A stretch of DNA of 64,000 bases, taken from Candidatus Aminicenantes bacterium JdFR-78. GTDB taxonomy: Bacteria; Acidobacteriota; Aminicenantia; JdFR-78. A program made the translations under genes and the position numbers. The first letter of the stretch is position 1, and each line of letters opens with the position of its first letter. Location: NCBI GenBank assembly GCA_002010665.1, contig MTON01000005.1:106264-170263 (forward strand). The letters are read 5' to 3'. Shown in pieces: positions 26,254 to 35,372 of this stretch. The notes beneath the pieces were generated by a model, which searched no databases, was not told where the DNA came from, and was given only the letters and a program-made list of their open reading frames with translations.

Positions 26254-28014
26254 ATGAAAAATAGAAAATCCTCGAGTTCAAGGAAAAAATCTTCTTTAAA
26301 ATCCTTTCTCACTGAATTGAGGGAAAAAAGAATTATTGAAATTTTGGCTGGTTTTATTGGTGGTGGATGGCTTATTTTAGAATTTGTTCACTGGATTCTT
26401 ATTGACCATTATCGCTTCCCTGAGGAGTCTCTGGATATTACGCTTGTAACTCTTATTGGGATTTTAATCTGCACCTTGATTTGGCGTTTATATAGTGTAT
26501 TAGATAAAAAAGTTAGAAAAATTAAAATGGAATTAATTTTGATTCCATTGATCATAGTAGCAACGGTTCTATTTGACACTTATATCTTTTTTCAAATAGG
26601 CGAACCTGAATTTGAAGCTGTTGCTGAGTCTAAGTGGAAGAATTCGATTGCTGTTTTACCCTTTGCAGATATAAGCCCGAGAAAAGATCAAGAGTATTTT
26701 TGTGATGGAATTACAGAAGAACTCATTAATACCTTAAGTAAAATTAATGACTTAAAAGTTGTAGCAAGAACCTCAGCCTTTTCTTTCAAGGGTAAAGAAA
26801 TGGATATTCGAGAAATCGGGAAAAAGTTAAATGTAGCAACAATTCTTGAGGGAAGTGTGCGCAAAGCTGATAATCGTCTAAGAATAACGGTCCAATTAAT
26901 TAATGTTGCTAATGGTTACCATATTTGGTCCGAGGTATTTGAACGGACCCTCGGAGATGTTTTTGCCATTCAAGATGAAATTTCTATGTCAGTGGCAGAA
27001 AAGTTGAAAATAAAGCTTTTGAAAAAAGAGGAGGCAAAGCTCAAGAAGCGTGGGACAGAAAATCTTGAAGCTTACAATTTATATTTAAAAGGTCGCTGGT
27101 TCTGGAACAAGCGGGATGAAGAGAGTCTTAAAAAAGCTATAAATTATTTTAAGCAAGCTATAAAATTGGATCCAAATTTTGCTCGAGCATACGCAGGGCT
27201 TGCTAGTGCTTACTTTGTCTATCCAGATTACAGTCCGGTTCCACCACAGGAATTCTATCTTAAAGCAAGGAAAGCAGCTAAAAAAGCAATAGAAATTGAT
27301 AGAAATATTACAGAGGCTTATACTGCCCTTGCCATGGTAAATTTACTTAATTGGGATTGGTCATCGGCAGAGGAAGGTTTAAAGTATGCTATAAGAATTA
27401 ATCCTAATTATGCAACTGCACATCAATGGTATGGGGAGATTCTATTATATAAGGCTCAATTTGATAGAGCTATAAAAGAATTAAAGCGAGCCCTTGAGCT
27501 GGATCCTTTATCCCTTGTAATAAATAGAAATTTAGGGGTAGCTTTCTATTTCGCTCGTCAATATGATAAAGCTGAAGAAGCGCTACAAAGAACACTTGAA
27601 TTAGACCCGAATTTTATTTGGTCACACATTTATCTTAGTTTAGTCTATATTGAAAAGGGAATGTATGGAGAAGCTCTTGCTGAACTTCAAAAGGAGAAGG
27701 CATTTGCAACGAGTGCTCGGGTAATGTTAATGCCTTTTGTTGGTATAGTTTATGCCAAGATGGGAAAAAGGGAAAAGGCACAGGAAATATTGAGTATTTT
27801 AATAGAAAAATCGAAGCATACATATATTCCACCAAGTTTTTTGGCAATGCTTTGCTTTACCCTTGAAAACAACGACCTTGGATTCAAATATTTAGAAAAA
27901 GCATATGAAGAGAAAGATTCTTGGCTTCGTTATGTTAAATTACCAGTAGTATTTGATCCTATTCGCTCAGACCCACGATTTAAAGCCTTATTAAAGAAAA
28001 TTGGCTTAGATTAA
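26254..28014 (+). CDS. Membrane-anchored TolB-like domain + TPR protein
   Basis: 586 residues. The N-terminal basic patch (SSSRKKSSLKS) is followed by three hydrophobic segments near 30-52, 62-82 and 95-113. A TolB/FlgO-like N-terminal domain (about 127-265; IAVLPFADISPRKDQEYFCDGITEEL...EGSVRKADNRLRITVQLI) precedes about eight TPR repeats to the C terminus (repeated A..Y....A...L...L.LDP). Such proteins often occur fused to adenylate-cyclase or DNA-binding output domains in Acidobacteria-like genomes; here no output domain is present, only the membrane helices. Role probably scaffold or sensor; unknown. Confidence 0.85.
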   Translation: MKNRKSSSSRKKSSLKSFLTELREKRIIEILAGFIGGGWLILEFVHWILIDHYRFPEESLDITLVTLIGILICTLIWRLYSVLDKKVRKIKMELILIPLIIVATVLFDTYIFFQIGEPEFEAVAESKWKNSIAVLPFADISPRKDQEYFCDGITEELINTLSKINDLKVVARTSAFSFKGKEMDIREIGKKLNVATILEGSVRKADNRLRITVQLINVANGYHIWSEVFERTLGDVFAIQDEISMSVAEKLKIKLLKKEEAKLKKRGTENLEAYNLYLKGRWFWNKRDEESLKKAINYFKQAIKLDPNFARAYAGLASAYFVYPDYSPVPPQEFYLKARKAAKKAIEIDRNITEAYTALAMVNLLNWDWSSAEEGLKYAIRINPNYATAHQWYGEILLYKAQFDRAIKELKRALELDPLSLVINRNLGVAFYFARQYDKAEEALQRTLELDPNFIWSHIYLSLVYIEKGMYGEALAELQKEKAFATSARVMLMPFVGIVYAKMGKREKAQEILSILIEKSKHTYIPPSFLAMLCFTLENNDLGFKYLEKAYEEKDSWLRYVKLPVVFDPIRSDPRFKALLKKIGLD

Positions 28015-28043
28015 AAAATTAACATTCCCTCCCCTTTCTCCAT

Positions 28044-28095
28044 TTTACCTTTCACATTTAACTTTTCACATTTGGCATTTACATTTTAAACATTT
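28044..28095. repeat. Short pyrimidine-rich tandem-like repeats between convergent genes
   Basis: TTTCACATTT occurs twice 14 bases apart, then decayed CATTTACATTTT/AACATTT copies. The 85-base gap between the convergent TPR and hutI genes has no recognisable hairpin terminator. Confidence 0.35.
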
Positions 28096-28099
28096 CCCA

Positions 28100-29371
28100 T
28101 TACATCACTCTTCTCCCTCTCTCCGCCACTAATCTTCCATTTTTAAAAACTTTTTCTGCGAGATTAATTCCATAATGATAGGGGAAGAATTTATGATTTG
28201 GTGCATCGAAAATAACAATGTCAGCCTTTTTTCCTTCTTCAAGACTTCCAATCTCATTCGCCCTTTCAATAGAGTGAGCTGCATTAATTGTTGAGGCTGT
28301 TAGAACTTCTTCTGTTGTCATTTTCATCTGAAGAACAGCAATTGTCATCATCATCTGCATTGATTCACACATGTTCGCAGCACTCACATCAGTTGCCAGT
28401 GCAACTGGAAGACCTCTATTTATAATTTCTCTTGCTTTTGCGTAAACACCGAGATAACAGAATGGAGTTGTGGGAAGGAAAACTCCAATTGTTCCTTTTT
28501 TCTTTAAAGCTTCAATATCCTCCATTGGAGTGAAGATCAAGTGGTCAGCAGAGACAACTCCCAATTCAGCTCCTAACTTTGCTCCTCCACTGTGCACAAG
28601 CCAGTCAGCATGTATTCTTAGTTTCATCCCATACTTCCTGCCTGCCTCAAGTATTCTTTTTGATTGATCCAAGTTAAAGTATCCTTTTTCACAGAAAACA
28701 TCGCAGTATTCAGCAAGTTTTCTCTTAGCAATTTCTGGTATCCATTTTTCAACAATTTCATCTGTTAACTCATCAATTCTATTTTCGTATTCTTTAGGAA
28801 TTCCCTGAGCAAGAAAGGTTGAAACCAGGTCAATTGGATGGGTTTTATTTAAAAAATTTATTATTTCAAGCTGTCTTATTTCACCTTCCAGTGTCATTTC
28901 ATATCCACTCTTTGCTTCAATTGTGGTTGTTCCATGAATTAACATAATGTCGAGAATTTTTGAAGTTTTTTTAATGAGTTCCTCTGTGCTCGCTTCTCCT
29001 GTCTTTTTAAGGGTAGTTGGCATACCCCCGCCTCTTTCCTTAATTTCCAAATAGGGAATTCCCTTTACAGCCATAGCTTCAAGTTCATCTTCTCTTGAGC
29101 CTGCGAAAATTAAATGAACATGAGGGTCAATAAGTCCAGGTGTTACAAGCTTTCCACTTGCATCAATTACCTCAAACCCCTTTTCAAGCTTGTCAAGGAC
29201 ATCCTTTGTCGTTCCAACAGCTACTATTCTATCCTCCTTTACTGCCACTGCGCCATTTTTTATTATTCCAAGGTTTTCCATTTCTTCTTTAATTAAAGGC
29301 TTTTTACTTGCTCCTTTAAAGGTTACAAGTTCATTTGCATTAATAATTGCGAAATCAGCTTTTATTTTCAT
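28100..29371 (-). CDS. hutI: Imidazolonepropionase
   Basis: 423 residues, amidohydrolase family. The metal site HVHLIFAGSRE (near 86), KERGGGMPTT and KSGYEMT substrate loops, RIHADWLVHSGGAKLGAELGVVSADH, and ALATDVSAAN are the HutI-specific pattern. It hydrolyses 4-imidazolone-5-propanoate to N-formimino-glutamate in histidine breakdown. Other hut genes are not in this window; the gene lies 54 bases after glnA on the same strand, linking histidine and glutamine/glutamate metabolism. SD AAGGAGGA. Confidence 0.94.
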   Translation of the reverse strand: MKIKADFAIINANELVTFKGASKKPLIKEEMENLGIIKNGAVAVKEDRIVAVGTTKDVLDKLEKGFEVIDASGKLVTPGLIDPHVHLIFAGSREDELEAMAVKGIPYLEIKERGGGMPTTLKKTGEASTEELIKKTSKILDIMLIHGTTTIEAKSGYEMTLEGEIRQLEIINFLNKTHPIDLVSTFLAQGIPKEYENRIDELTDEIVEKWIPEIAKRKLAEYCDVFCEKGYFNLDQSKRILEAGRKYGMKLRIHADWLVHSGGAKLGAELGVVSADHLIFTPMEDIEALKKKGTIGVFLPTTPFCYLGVYAKAREIINRGLPVALATDVSAANMCESMQMMMTIAVLQMKMTTEEVLTASTINAAHSIERANEIGSLEEGKKADIVIFDAPNHKFFPYHYGINLAEKVFKNGRLVAERGRRVM

Positions 29372-29425
29372 AATATTCCTCCTTCTATTTTTTAAGATTT
29401 ATAATTTGAGCTTTGGAATTTTTTA

Positions 29426-30748
29426 TTATACATCCAGATATTTTTCTCTTTCCCATTCATGAACTGTTACACAAAATTCCTTCCACTCTTTTGTTTTGAG
29501 TTCAAGATATTTCTCACAAAATTCTTTCCCCAAAATACCTTTAATATATTCATCCTGACTGAATTCTTTCAGTGCTTCACCAAGATTTTCAGGAAGAACC
29601 TCTATTCCTTTTCTTTCCCTTTCCTCTGGGCTCATTTTATAAATATCCTCTTCTATAGGCTCTGAAATTTTTAAATTATTCTTTATACCATCAAGACCAG
29701 CAGCTAAAATTCCTGCAAAGGCTAAATAAAAGTTACATGAGCCATCAGTTGGTCTGTATTCTAATCGGGTTTTCATTTCTATTCCAGGAGGAATTCTTAC
29801 AAGAACCGAACGATTATATCTCGCCCAGGAAATGTAAACAGGAGCTTCCCATCCCGGGACTAATCTTTTATAGGAATTTACAGAGGGATTTGTAAGAGCT
29901 GTCAGAGCTCTGGCATGTTTTAATATTCCAGCTATAAAATTAAAGGCTAATTTGCTTAATGAGTAATTATTACTTGAATCATAAAATAAGTTCTTTTTAT
30001 TCTTATTATCAATTAAACTGACATGAGTATGAAGTCCAGCACCATATTGTCCATGGAAGGGTTTAGGCATAAAAGATGCAATAAGACCCTTTTTTGATGC
30101 AAGCAATTTTATAATAAATTTAACCAGATAAATAGTATCAGCCATATTCAGAGCATCAGAATATTTTAAATTAAATTCATATTTTCCTGGTGGAACTTCG
30201 TGATGGTGTTTTTCTACTTGAATTTTCATGCTCTCCAGATTTTTAATAATTTCAAGTCTAAGTTCAGCACCAAGGTCAGTCGGAGGTGAGTCCAGATAAC
30301 CTCCCTTATCAAGCAGTTGTAGCCCCCCTTTTTCATCCCTTTTCATCAGAAAAAATTCGATTTCGCTTGAAGCAAAATATCCTGTAGAATTTCCTAATTC
30401 CTTTTTTGCTTTCTGTATCACATTTTTAAGAACAAACCGCGGGTCGAATTTAAAAAGTCTATTCGAATCAGGCTCGTAAATATCGCATACCACCCTCGCA
30501 ACTTTTAGAGGAAAAAGTTCTTCAGGTAGAATAATGAAAGTTTTGAGGTCTGGAACCAGTTTTAAATCACTTTTACTTATATCCACCATATGAACTGATG
30601 AGCCATCCATATGTATACCTTCCTGACTCACCTTTCTAAAAAGTTCAGATGGAACCCATAGGGAGTGCAATTTACCTAAAATATCCACAAATTGAAGTAT
30701 TACCTGTTTTATTTTCTCTTTTTCTATTCTCTCCTTAATTTCTGACAT
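29426..30748 (-). CDS. glnA: Glutamine synthetase, type I family (short form)
   Basis: 440 residues, like GSI-alpha enzymes. The metal-ligand motifs are SSEIEFFL and HHEVPPGKYEFNLKYSDAL; KPFHGQYGAGLHTHVSL is the ATP-binding region, NSYKRLVPGWEAPVYISWA the substrate/Arg region and RLEYRPTDGSCNFYLAFAG the C-terminal signature. No NLYDLPxE adenylylation loop is recognisable, so control by adenylylation is unlikely. It makes glutamine from glutamate and ammonia, but gamma-glutamyl-amine ligases share these motifs. Adjacent hutI would supply glutamate. Confidence 0.85.
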   Translation of the reverse strand: MSEIKERIEKEKIKQVILQFVDILGKLHSLWVPSELFRKVSQEGIHMDGSSVHMVDISKSDLKLVPDLKTFIILPEELFPLKVARVVCDIYEPDSNRLFKFDPRFVLKNVIQKAKKELGNSTGYFASSEIEFFLMKRDEKGGLQLLDKGGYLDSPPTDLGAELRLEIIKNLESMKIQVEKHHHEVPPGKYEFNLKYSDALNMADTIYLVKFIIKLLASKKGLIASFMPKPFHGQYGAGLHTHVSLIDNKNKKNLFYDSSNNYSLSKLAFNFIAGILKHARALTALTNPSVNSYKRLVPGWEAPVYISWARYNRSVLVRIPPGIEMKTRLEYRPTDGSCNFYLAFAGILAAGLDGIKNNLKISEPIEEDIYKMSPEERERKGIEVLPENLGEALKEFSQDEYIKGILGKEFCEKYLELKTKEWKEFCVTVHEWEREKYLDV

Positions 30749-30763
30749 TTTGTACCCCTTGCT

Positions 30764-31468
30764 TTAAAAATCAATAGCAATTTCGTTCTTTTCTGAGTTA
30801 AGTAAATCCGTTGTTAAATCCGCCCTACAATTTTCTTTTAGCAGTTCAGCTAACTCATCTCTTGCTTGTTTGATTACTGATTCTGGGACTATACCTGCTC
30901 CATCCACATTTATTATTATCTTTTTGCTGTTTTCAGTAATTTTTGAAAAATCACCATTTCTCCAGTTCCATTTTCTACACATAACATTCAATGTTCTGTC
31001 ATCGTAATAAATGATCTCTCCAGGTTCTGGGTTTTCCTGTTCTTGTGTTCCTAAAGGGACAAAAATTTCATTTCCCTTTGCAAAACCAAGGCATGAATTC
31101 CCTTCTATTTTCTCAACATCATCCCCACCACATGGAATTAAATATTTTAGAGAGATGTAATTAAATAGAGCAACTACTGAATTTATATAGGGAATTTTTT
31201 TGCCCTTTTCCACTCTTTTCAAGAGAGCCTTAATTGAAGGAGGATATTTATTTGGATTTGAACCAAATTTTCTGTGAATTTCATCCCATGCCTTAATGAA
31301 ATCGTGGTCAAGATTCTGTTGGGAGGCTCTTTTCTCTATTTCTTCATTCAAGAGTTTTTCTATTTTTTCGTTTATAAATGAATTTTCTATGTTCTTTATT
31401 AAAACCAGTCCCCTTTTAAAATCAGGAAATTTGGAAAATATTTCTTTTTCTATAATTATTTTTCTCAT
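30764..31468 (-). CDS. B3/B4 tRNA-binding domain protein (PheT-like, standalone)
   Basis: 234 residues. The region PPSIKALLKRVEKGKKIPYINSVVALFNYISL matches the B3/B4 fold of phenylalanyl-tRNA synthetase beta subunit as a free-standing protein, continuing through IPCGGDDVEKI and an end resembling DGAGIVPESVIKQARDELAELL. Free-standing copies are widespread and of uncertain function, with tRNA deacylation or sugar-linked roles proposed. It overlaps the ndk stop by 4 bases and precedes glnA by 15. Confidence 0.85.
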   Translation of the reverse strand: MRKIIIEKEIFSKFPDFKRGLVLIKNIENSFINEKIEKLLNEEIEKRASQQNLDHDFIKAWDEIHRKFGSNPNKYPPSIKALLKRVEKGKKIPYINSVVALFNYISLKYLIPCGGDDVEKIEGNSCLGFAKGNEIFVPLGTQEQENPEPGEIIYYDDRTLNVMCRKWNWRNGDFSKITENSKKIIINVDGAGIVPESVIKQARDELAELLKENCRADLTTDLLNSEKNEIAIDF

Positions 31469-31887
31469 TTTATTTTCTCTAATTGCATATCCTTATAAAA
31501 GAAACTAATCTCCCATTCTGCTGTGGAAGGACTATCTGAGCCATGAACTGCATTCCTTTCAACAGAAGAACCAAATTCATGTCTAATAGTGCCTGGTTCA
31601 GCTAAAGCAGGGTCTGTGGCTCCCATAACCTTTCTCCAGTGAGAAATCGCATTTTCCCTCTCTAAAATCATAACTACAATTTCTCCTGAAGACATAAAAT
31701 CTGTAAGACTGTCATAAAAGCTTTTATCCTTATGAACAATATAAAAAGCCTTTGCATCCTCTTTTGTGAGATGTAGCATTTTAAGTCCTGAAATTTTAAA
31801 ACCCTCCTCCTCTATTCTCTGAATTATTTTACCTATTAATCCTTTTTTAACTGCATCAGGTTTAATAATTGCTAATGTTTTTTCCAT
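31465..31887 (-). CDS. ndk: Nucleoside diphosphate kinase
   Basis: 140 residues, standard length. N-terminal TLAIIKPDAV and the active-site histidine motif NAVHGSDSPSTAEWEISFF are diagnostic. It equalises NTP pools by ping-pong phosphotransfer. First gene of ndk-B3/4-glnA-hutI, with a GGAGGTG site and promoter upstream. Confidence 0.98.
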   Translation of the reverse strand: MEKTLAIIKPDAVKKGLIGKIIQRIEEEGFKISGLKMLHLTKEDAKAFYIVHKDKSFYDSLTDFMSSGEIVVMILERENAISHWRKVMGATDPALAEPGTIRHEFGSSVERNAVHGSDSPSTAEWEISFFYKDMQLEKIK

Positions 31888-31913
31888 TATTGCACCTCCA
31901 TTAAAACATCATT

Positions 31914-31942
31914 CATATACCTCAATTTCTTTTTATAGTCAA
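31914..31942 (-). promoter_or_regulatory. Predicted promoter of the ndk-hutI operon
   Basis: Minus strand TTGACT (31937-31942), 17-base spacer, TATATG (31914-31919), about 27 bases before the ndk ATG. Confidence 0.55.
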
Positions 31943-31974
31943 CTAAAGAGAGAAATACACATTAAATTCTTTAC

Positions 31975-31994
31975 TACTATGAATTCACATAGTA
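31975..31994 (+). promoter_or_regulatory. Operator-like palindrome before the sugar isomerase gene
   Basis: TACTATG-aattca-CATAGTA is a perfect 7+7 inverted repeat ending 10 bases before ATG 32005. Candidate operator or small mRNA hairpin; there is no visible Shine-Dalgarno for this gene. Confidence 0.4.
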
Positions 31995-32004
31995 ACATAA
32001 TAAG

Positions 32005-32919
32005 ATGTGCCTATCTCTCTCAACAAGCTGGTTTAAACTTGATGAATACACGGCAGAAAAACTTGTCAATGAAATAATCGGGCTTGATATTAAAAAAATT
32101 GAATTGCAATACAAGATTAAAGCGGATTTCTGGAGGAAACTCCAGCCTCTTCTGAAAAAAGAAGGAATAGAAGTGAGCAGTATTCATAATTTTTTTCCGG
32201 TTCCAGAAATTCTGGATAAGGGGAGTGGAGATGCTTTTCTTCTGACTTCTCTCGATGAAAATGAATTTAACCTTGCCATAAAATACAGTTCAAGAACAAT
32301 TGAAATAGCCTCAGAAATAGGGGCTTCCGCTGTTATTTTTCACTGCGGGAATGTTCCAATGCCAAAAGAAAAAATGGACAGAGTTTTTAAACTTTTTGAT
32401 AATGGGAATAAAGAAAAATCAAAAAAATTATTAGAAGAGTTAATTAAAGAGAGGGAAGAAAAGAGCAGATTATATTTTGATAGACTTTTAAAAGCTCTTG
32501 AACAACTAATAAAAATTGCAGAAAAAGAGGGTGTAAAAATCGGAATAGAAAATAGATATTTTCCTAATGAAATTCCTTTACCTGATGAGCTTGAAGAAAT
32601 TCTTAAAAAGTTTGATGGAGCACCAATTGGCTATTGGCATGACTTCGGGCATGCCCGTCATCTCGAAATCCTTGGACTAATTTCTCATGAAGAATGGTTA
32701 GAAAAATTCAAAGAATTTCTTATAGGAGTGCATTTGCACGATTCAAGAATGAGAAATGACCATTTGGCACCAGGAACAGGAGAAATTGATTTTTATGGGT
32801 TGAAGAAATTATTACCTGAGAAGAGAAAAATAATCAGAGTTTTAGAGGTCCATCCAAAAGTCAAAAAAGAGGAATTATCCCAAAGTTTTGAATTCTTGAA
32901 ACAGGTAGGATTGAATTAA
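32005..32919 (+). CDS. Sugar phosphate isomerase/epimerase family TIM-barrel protein
   Basis: 304 residues of the AP-endonuclease-2/xylose-isomerase-like fold. Metal ligands are suggested by IENRYFP (Glu), GYWHDFGHA (Asp/His), HLHDSRMRNDHLAPGTGEIDF and VLEVH. Substrate is unpredictable: members include hydroxypyruvate isomerase, inosose dehydratase and endonuclease IV. It starts with a poor ribosome-binding site and sits behind a 20-base palindrome. The following gene, VIT/vWA, starts 121 bases downstream after a separate promoter-like tract. Confidence 0.82.
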   Translation: MCLSLSTSWFKLDEYTAEKLVNEIIGLDIKKIELQYKIKADFWRKLQPLLKKEGIEVSSIHNFFPVPEILDKGSGDAFLLTSLDENEFNLAIKYSSRTIEIASEIGASAVIFHCGNVPMPKEKMDRVFKLFDNGNKEKSKKLLEELIKEREEKSRLYFDRLLKALEQLIKIAEKEGVKIGIENRYFPNEIPLPDELEEILKKFDGAPIGYWHDFGHARHLEILGLISHEEWLEKFKEFLIGVHLHDSRMRNDHLAPGTGEIDFYGLKKLLPEKRKIIRVLEVHPKVKKEELSQSFEFLKQVGLN

Positions 32920-32934
32920 AAAACCAAATTTTTG

Positions 32935-32963
32935 TTTTAACTCATTAAATTTTAAGATATAAT
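32935..32963 (+). promoter_or_regulatory. Possible promoter of the VIT/vWA gene
   Basis: TATAAT (32958-32963) is perfect; the -35 TTTTAA (32935-32940) at 17 bases is poor. Confidence 0.4.
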
Positions 32964-33040
32964 TGCAGGGACAATAAAAAAGAAACTTTTTTTGCAACAA
33001 AAGATGTTTTTTTATGAAGAATATTTTTAAGGAGAAAAAA

Positions 33041-35140
33041 ATGAGAAAATATCAATTTAACAAAATCATTATTTTAGGGTTTTTCTTAATTAATTTCTTG
33101 ATTGTTAACCTTTTTGCTGATGGATTTATTATTCCAAAACCAGTGCCAGGAGTAAAAATTCCTCCTTTAACCGTGAAATATCATCGTGTCAGTGTAAAGA
33201 TTGTTAATCAAACTGCTAAAACCACCATTGACCAAGTTTTTATAAACAATCACCCAAGGGACATTGAAGGAATTTTTATATTCCCTTTACCTGAGAAAGC
33301 AGGTATTTCTGAATTCTCAATGTATGTTGGAGATAAGGAAGTAAAAGGCGAGATTCTTGATAAGGATAAAGCAAAACGCATTTACGAAAATATTGTACGA
33401 AAATTAAAAGACCCTGCTCTTCTTGAGTATATCGGGCGGAACATGTTTCGAGCAAGAGTCTATCCTATTCCCGCGCATGGTGAGAAAAGAGTAAAACTTT
33501 CTTACACAGAAATCTTAAAAGCTGAAAAAAATATCGTAAAATATGTCTATCCCTTAAATACAGAAAGATTTTCCTTTCATCCTATAAAGGAAGTAACAAT
33601 ATCTATAAAAATTGAATCAAAATTTCCAATCGCCAATGTTTATTCACCTTCCCATAAGGTGTCCATTAGAAAAGAGGGAGAAAATGTGGTTAGAATAAGT
33701 TTTGAGGATAAGAATATCAAACCAGACAAAGATTTTATTCTGTATTATTCAATCTCTCGCGACGAAGTTGGACTTTCCTTTATGAATTATGAGGGACGAG
33801 ATGGAAATTACTTCATGTTTTTAGCATCCCCTTCTTATGTAAAGAAAAAAGAAAAATTGCTGAACAAAAATCTGATTTTTGTTTTGGATAGCTCTGGAAG
33901 TATGAGTGGTAAAAAGATTAAACAGGCAAAAGAAGCGGTTCGTTTTATAATAAATCATCTCCATGAGAAAGATAAATTTTCCTTTATAGATTTCGATGAT
34001 GGAGTAAACTTATTTTCTTCAGAACTCCTTGTTTCAAATTCTAAAAATAAAGAGAAAGCATTAAAATTCGTTGAGGAAATTGAAGATTCAGGAGGAACAA
34101 ACATAAATGAAGCTCTGCTTGAGGCTTTAAAACTGGTGGAATCCGGGGAAAGACCAAATTATATTCTTTTTCTTACAGATGGTCTTCCTACAGTGGGTGT
34201 AACTCGGACCGGAGATATACTAGAAAATATTAAAAAGGCCAATAGATTTAAAGCTCGTATTTTTGTTTTTGGTGTAGGATATGATGTCAATACAGAACTT
34301 CTGGATAAAATTTCCTCCCAGAATTATGGAACATCCATTTATGTGGATGAAAACGAAGATATTGAAATTGCAGTTTCAAATTATTATGAAAAGATATCCT
34401 CGCCTGTTCTTTCGAATTTAGAAATTAGTTTTAAAGGGATAAAAACAAAAGAAATTTATCCAAGAGTTTTATCAGACTTGTTCAAAGGTTCTCAACTTAT
34501 CCTGATTGGAAAATACGAAGGTAATGGGCCTGTAACTATAACATTATCGGGAAAAGTGAGGAAAAAGGAAAAGAAATTCATCCTCAAGAATCAAAAACTG
34601 ACAAAAGAAAAAACTTATAACTTTCTTCCAAGATTATGGGCAATGAGAAGAATTGGGTATCTTTTAGAAGAAATTCGCCTTCATGGTGAGAATAAAGAAC
34701 TTGTGGAGGAAATAAAAAAGCTCGGAATAAAATATGGAATCGTAACTCCTTACACCTCTTTCCTTGTTACAGAGGAAGAAAAGAAAATTCTTAATTTAGT
34801 GGCACCTGAAGTAGAAGAAGCATTTTTTGCCCGAAAAGTTACTGGTGCAGGAGCAGTAAAAATGGCAAAAGGTACAAAAGAACTCATGTCCATTGCCCAG
34901 ATGCCTCAATTTACCTATCAGAAAATTAAATATAAAGAAGATAAGACTTTCTATTTAAAAGACGGATACTGGGTGGACACTGATTATAAAGAAGGAAGTC
35001 CAGTAAAAGAAATTCGATTTAATTCAGATGAATATTATCGTCTGCTTGCTGAAAAGCCTGGTCTCGCTAAATATCTTTCTATTGCGGTAAAAGTCATCGT
35101 GAATTATAAAGGAGTGAATTATAAAATAATTACTGATTAA
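33041..35140 (+). CDS. Secreted VIT domain + von Willebrand A domain protein
   Basis: I choose ATG 33041 (699 residues) because AAGGAG lies 6 bases upstream; the track start at 33014 has none. A Sec signal peptide covers about 1-27. A VIT domain (about 30-155; VKIVNQTAKTTIDQVFINNHP, GYxxFPLPEKAGISEFSMYVGD) is followed by a vWA domain (about 275-450) with the MIDAS motif LDSSGSMSG and FLTDGLPTVG. The remainder resembles the tail of inter-alpha-trypsin-inhibitor-like bacterial proteins. No sorting or membrane anchor at the C terminus. Probably binds metal-dependent ligands in the periplasm or outside; ligand unknown. Confidence 0.88.
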   Translation: MRKYQFNKIIILGFFLINFLIVNLFADGFIIPKPVPGVKIPPLTVKYHRVSVKIVNQTAKTTIDQVFINNHPRDIEGIFIFPLPEKAGISEFSMYVGDKEVKGEILDKDKAKRIYENIVRKLKDPALLEYIGRNMFRARVYPIPAHGEKRVKLSYTEILKAEKNIVKYVYPLNTERFSFHPIKEVTISIKIESKFPIANVYSPSHKVSIRKEGENVVRISFEDKNIKPDKDFILYYSISRDEVGLSFMNYEGRDGNYFMFLASPSYVKKKEKLLNKNLIFVLDSSGSMSGKKIKQAKEAVRFIINHLHEKDKFSFIDFDDGVNLFSSELLVSNSKNKEKALKFVEEIEDSGGTNINEALLEALKLVESGERPNYILFLTDGLPTVGVTRTGDILENIKKANRFKARIFVFGVGYDVNTELLDKISSQNYGTSIYVDENEDIEIAVSNYYEKISSPVLSNLEISFKGIKTKEIYPRVLSDLFKGSQLILIGKYEGNGPVTITLSGKVRKKEKKFILKNQKLTKEKTYNFLPRLWAMRRIGYLLEEIRLHGENKELVEEIKKLGIKYGIVTPYTSFLVTEEEKKILNLVAPEVEEAFFARKVTGAGAVKMAKGTKELMSIAQMPQFTYQKIKYKEDKTFYLKDGYWVDTDYKEGSPVKEIRFNSDEYYRLLAEKPGLAKYLSIAVKVIVNYKGVNYKIITD

Positions 35141-35168
35141 AATGCGAACATTTGAGCGCCTCGTTAAA

Positions 35169-35197
35169 TTGACAGGAAAATCAATAATTGATAAATA
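35169..35197 (+). promoter_or_regulatory. Predicted promoter of tRNA-Arg
   Basis: TTGACA (35169-35174), 17-base spacer, TAAATA (35192-35197); the tRNA begins 15 bases after the -10. Confidence 0.6.
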
Positions 35198-35211
35198 TTT
35201 TAAATTGAAGT

Positions 35212-35284
35212 GCGCCTGTAGCTCAGGGGATAGAGCGTCGGACTCCGGATCCGAAGGTCAGAGGTTCGAATCCTCTTAGGCGCA
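35212..35284 (+). tRNA. tRNA-Arg (anticodon CCG)
   Basis: A 73-base cloverleaf: acceptor GCGCCTG pairs with TAGGCGC (one G-U), D arm GCTC..GAGC, anticodon stem TCGGA/TCCGA with loop CTCCGGA giving CCG (reads CGG), and T arm AGAGG-TTCGAAT-CCTCT. Discriminator A; CCA is not encoded. Confidence 0.96.
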
Positions 35285-35372
35285 CTTTAATTTGTTGTCT
35301 TTCAGAAGCATATGAGTTTCAGATTTCCCTTCGATTGGTTCTTTGCTTAAATTGATTTTTCAAAAGAATAAA

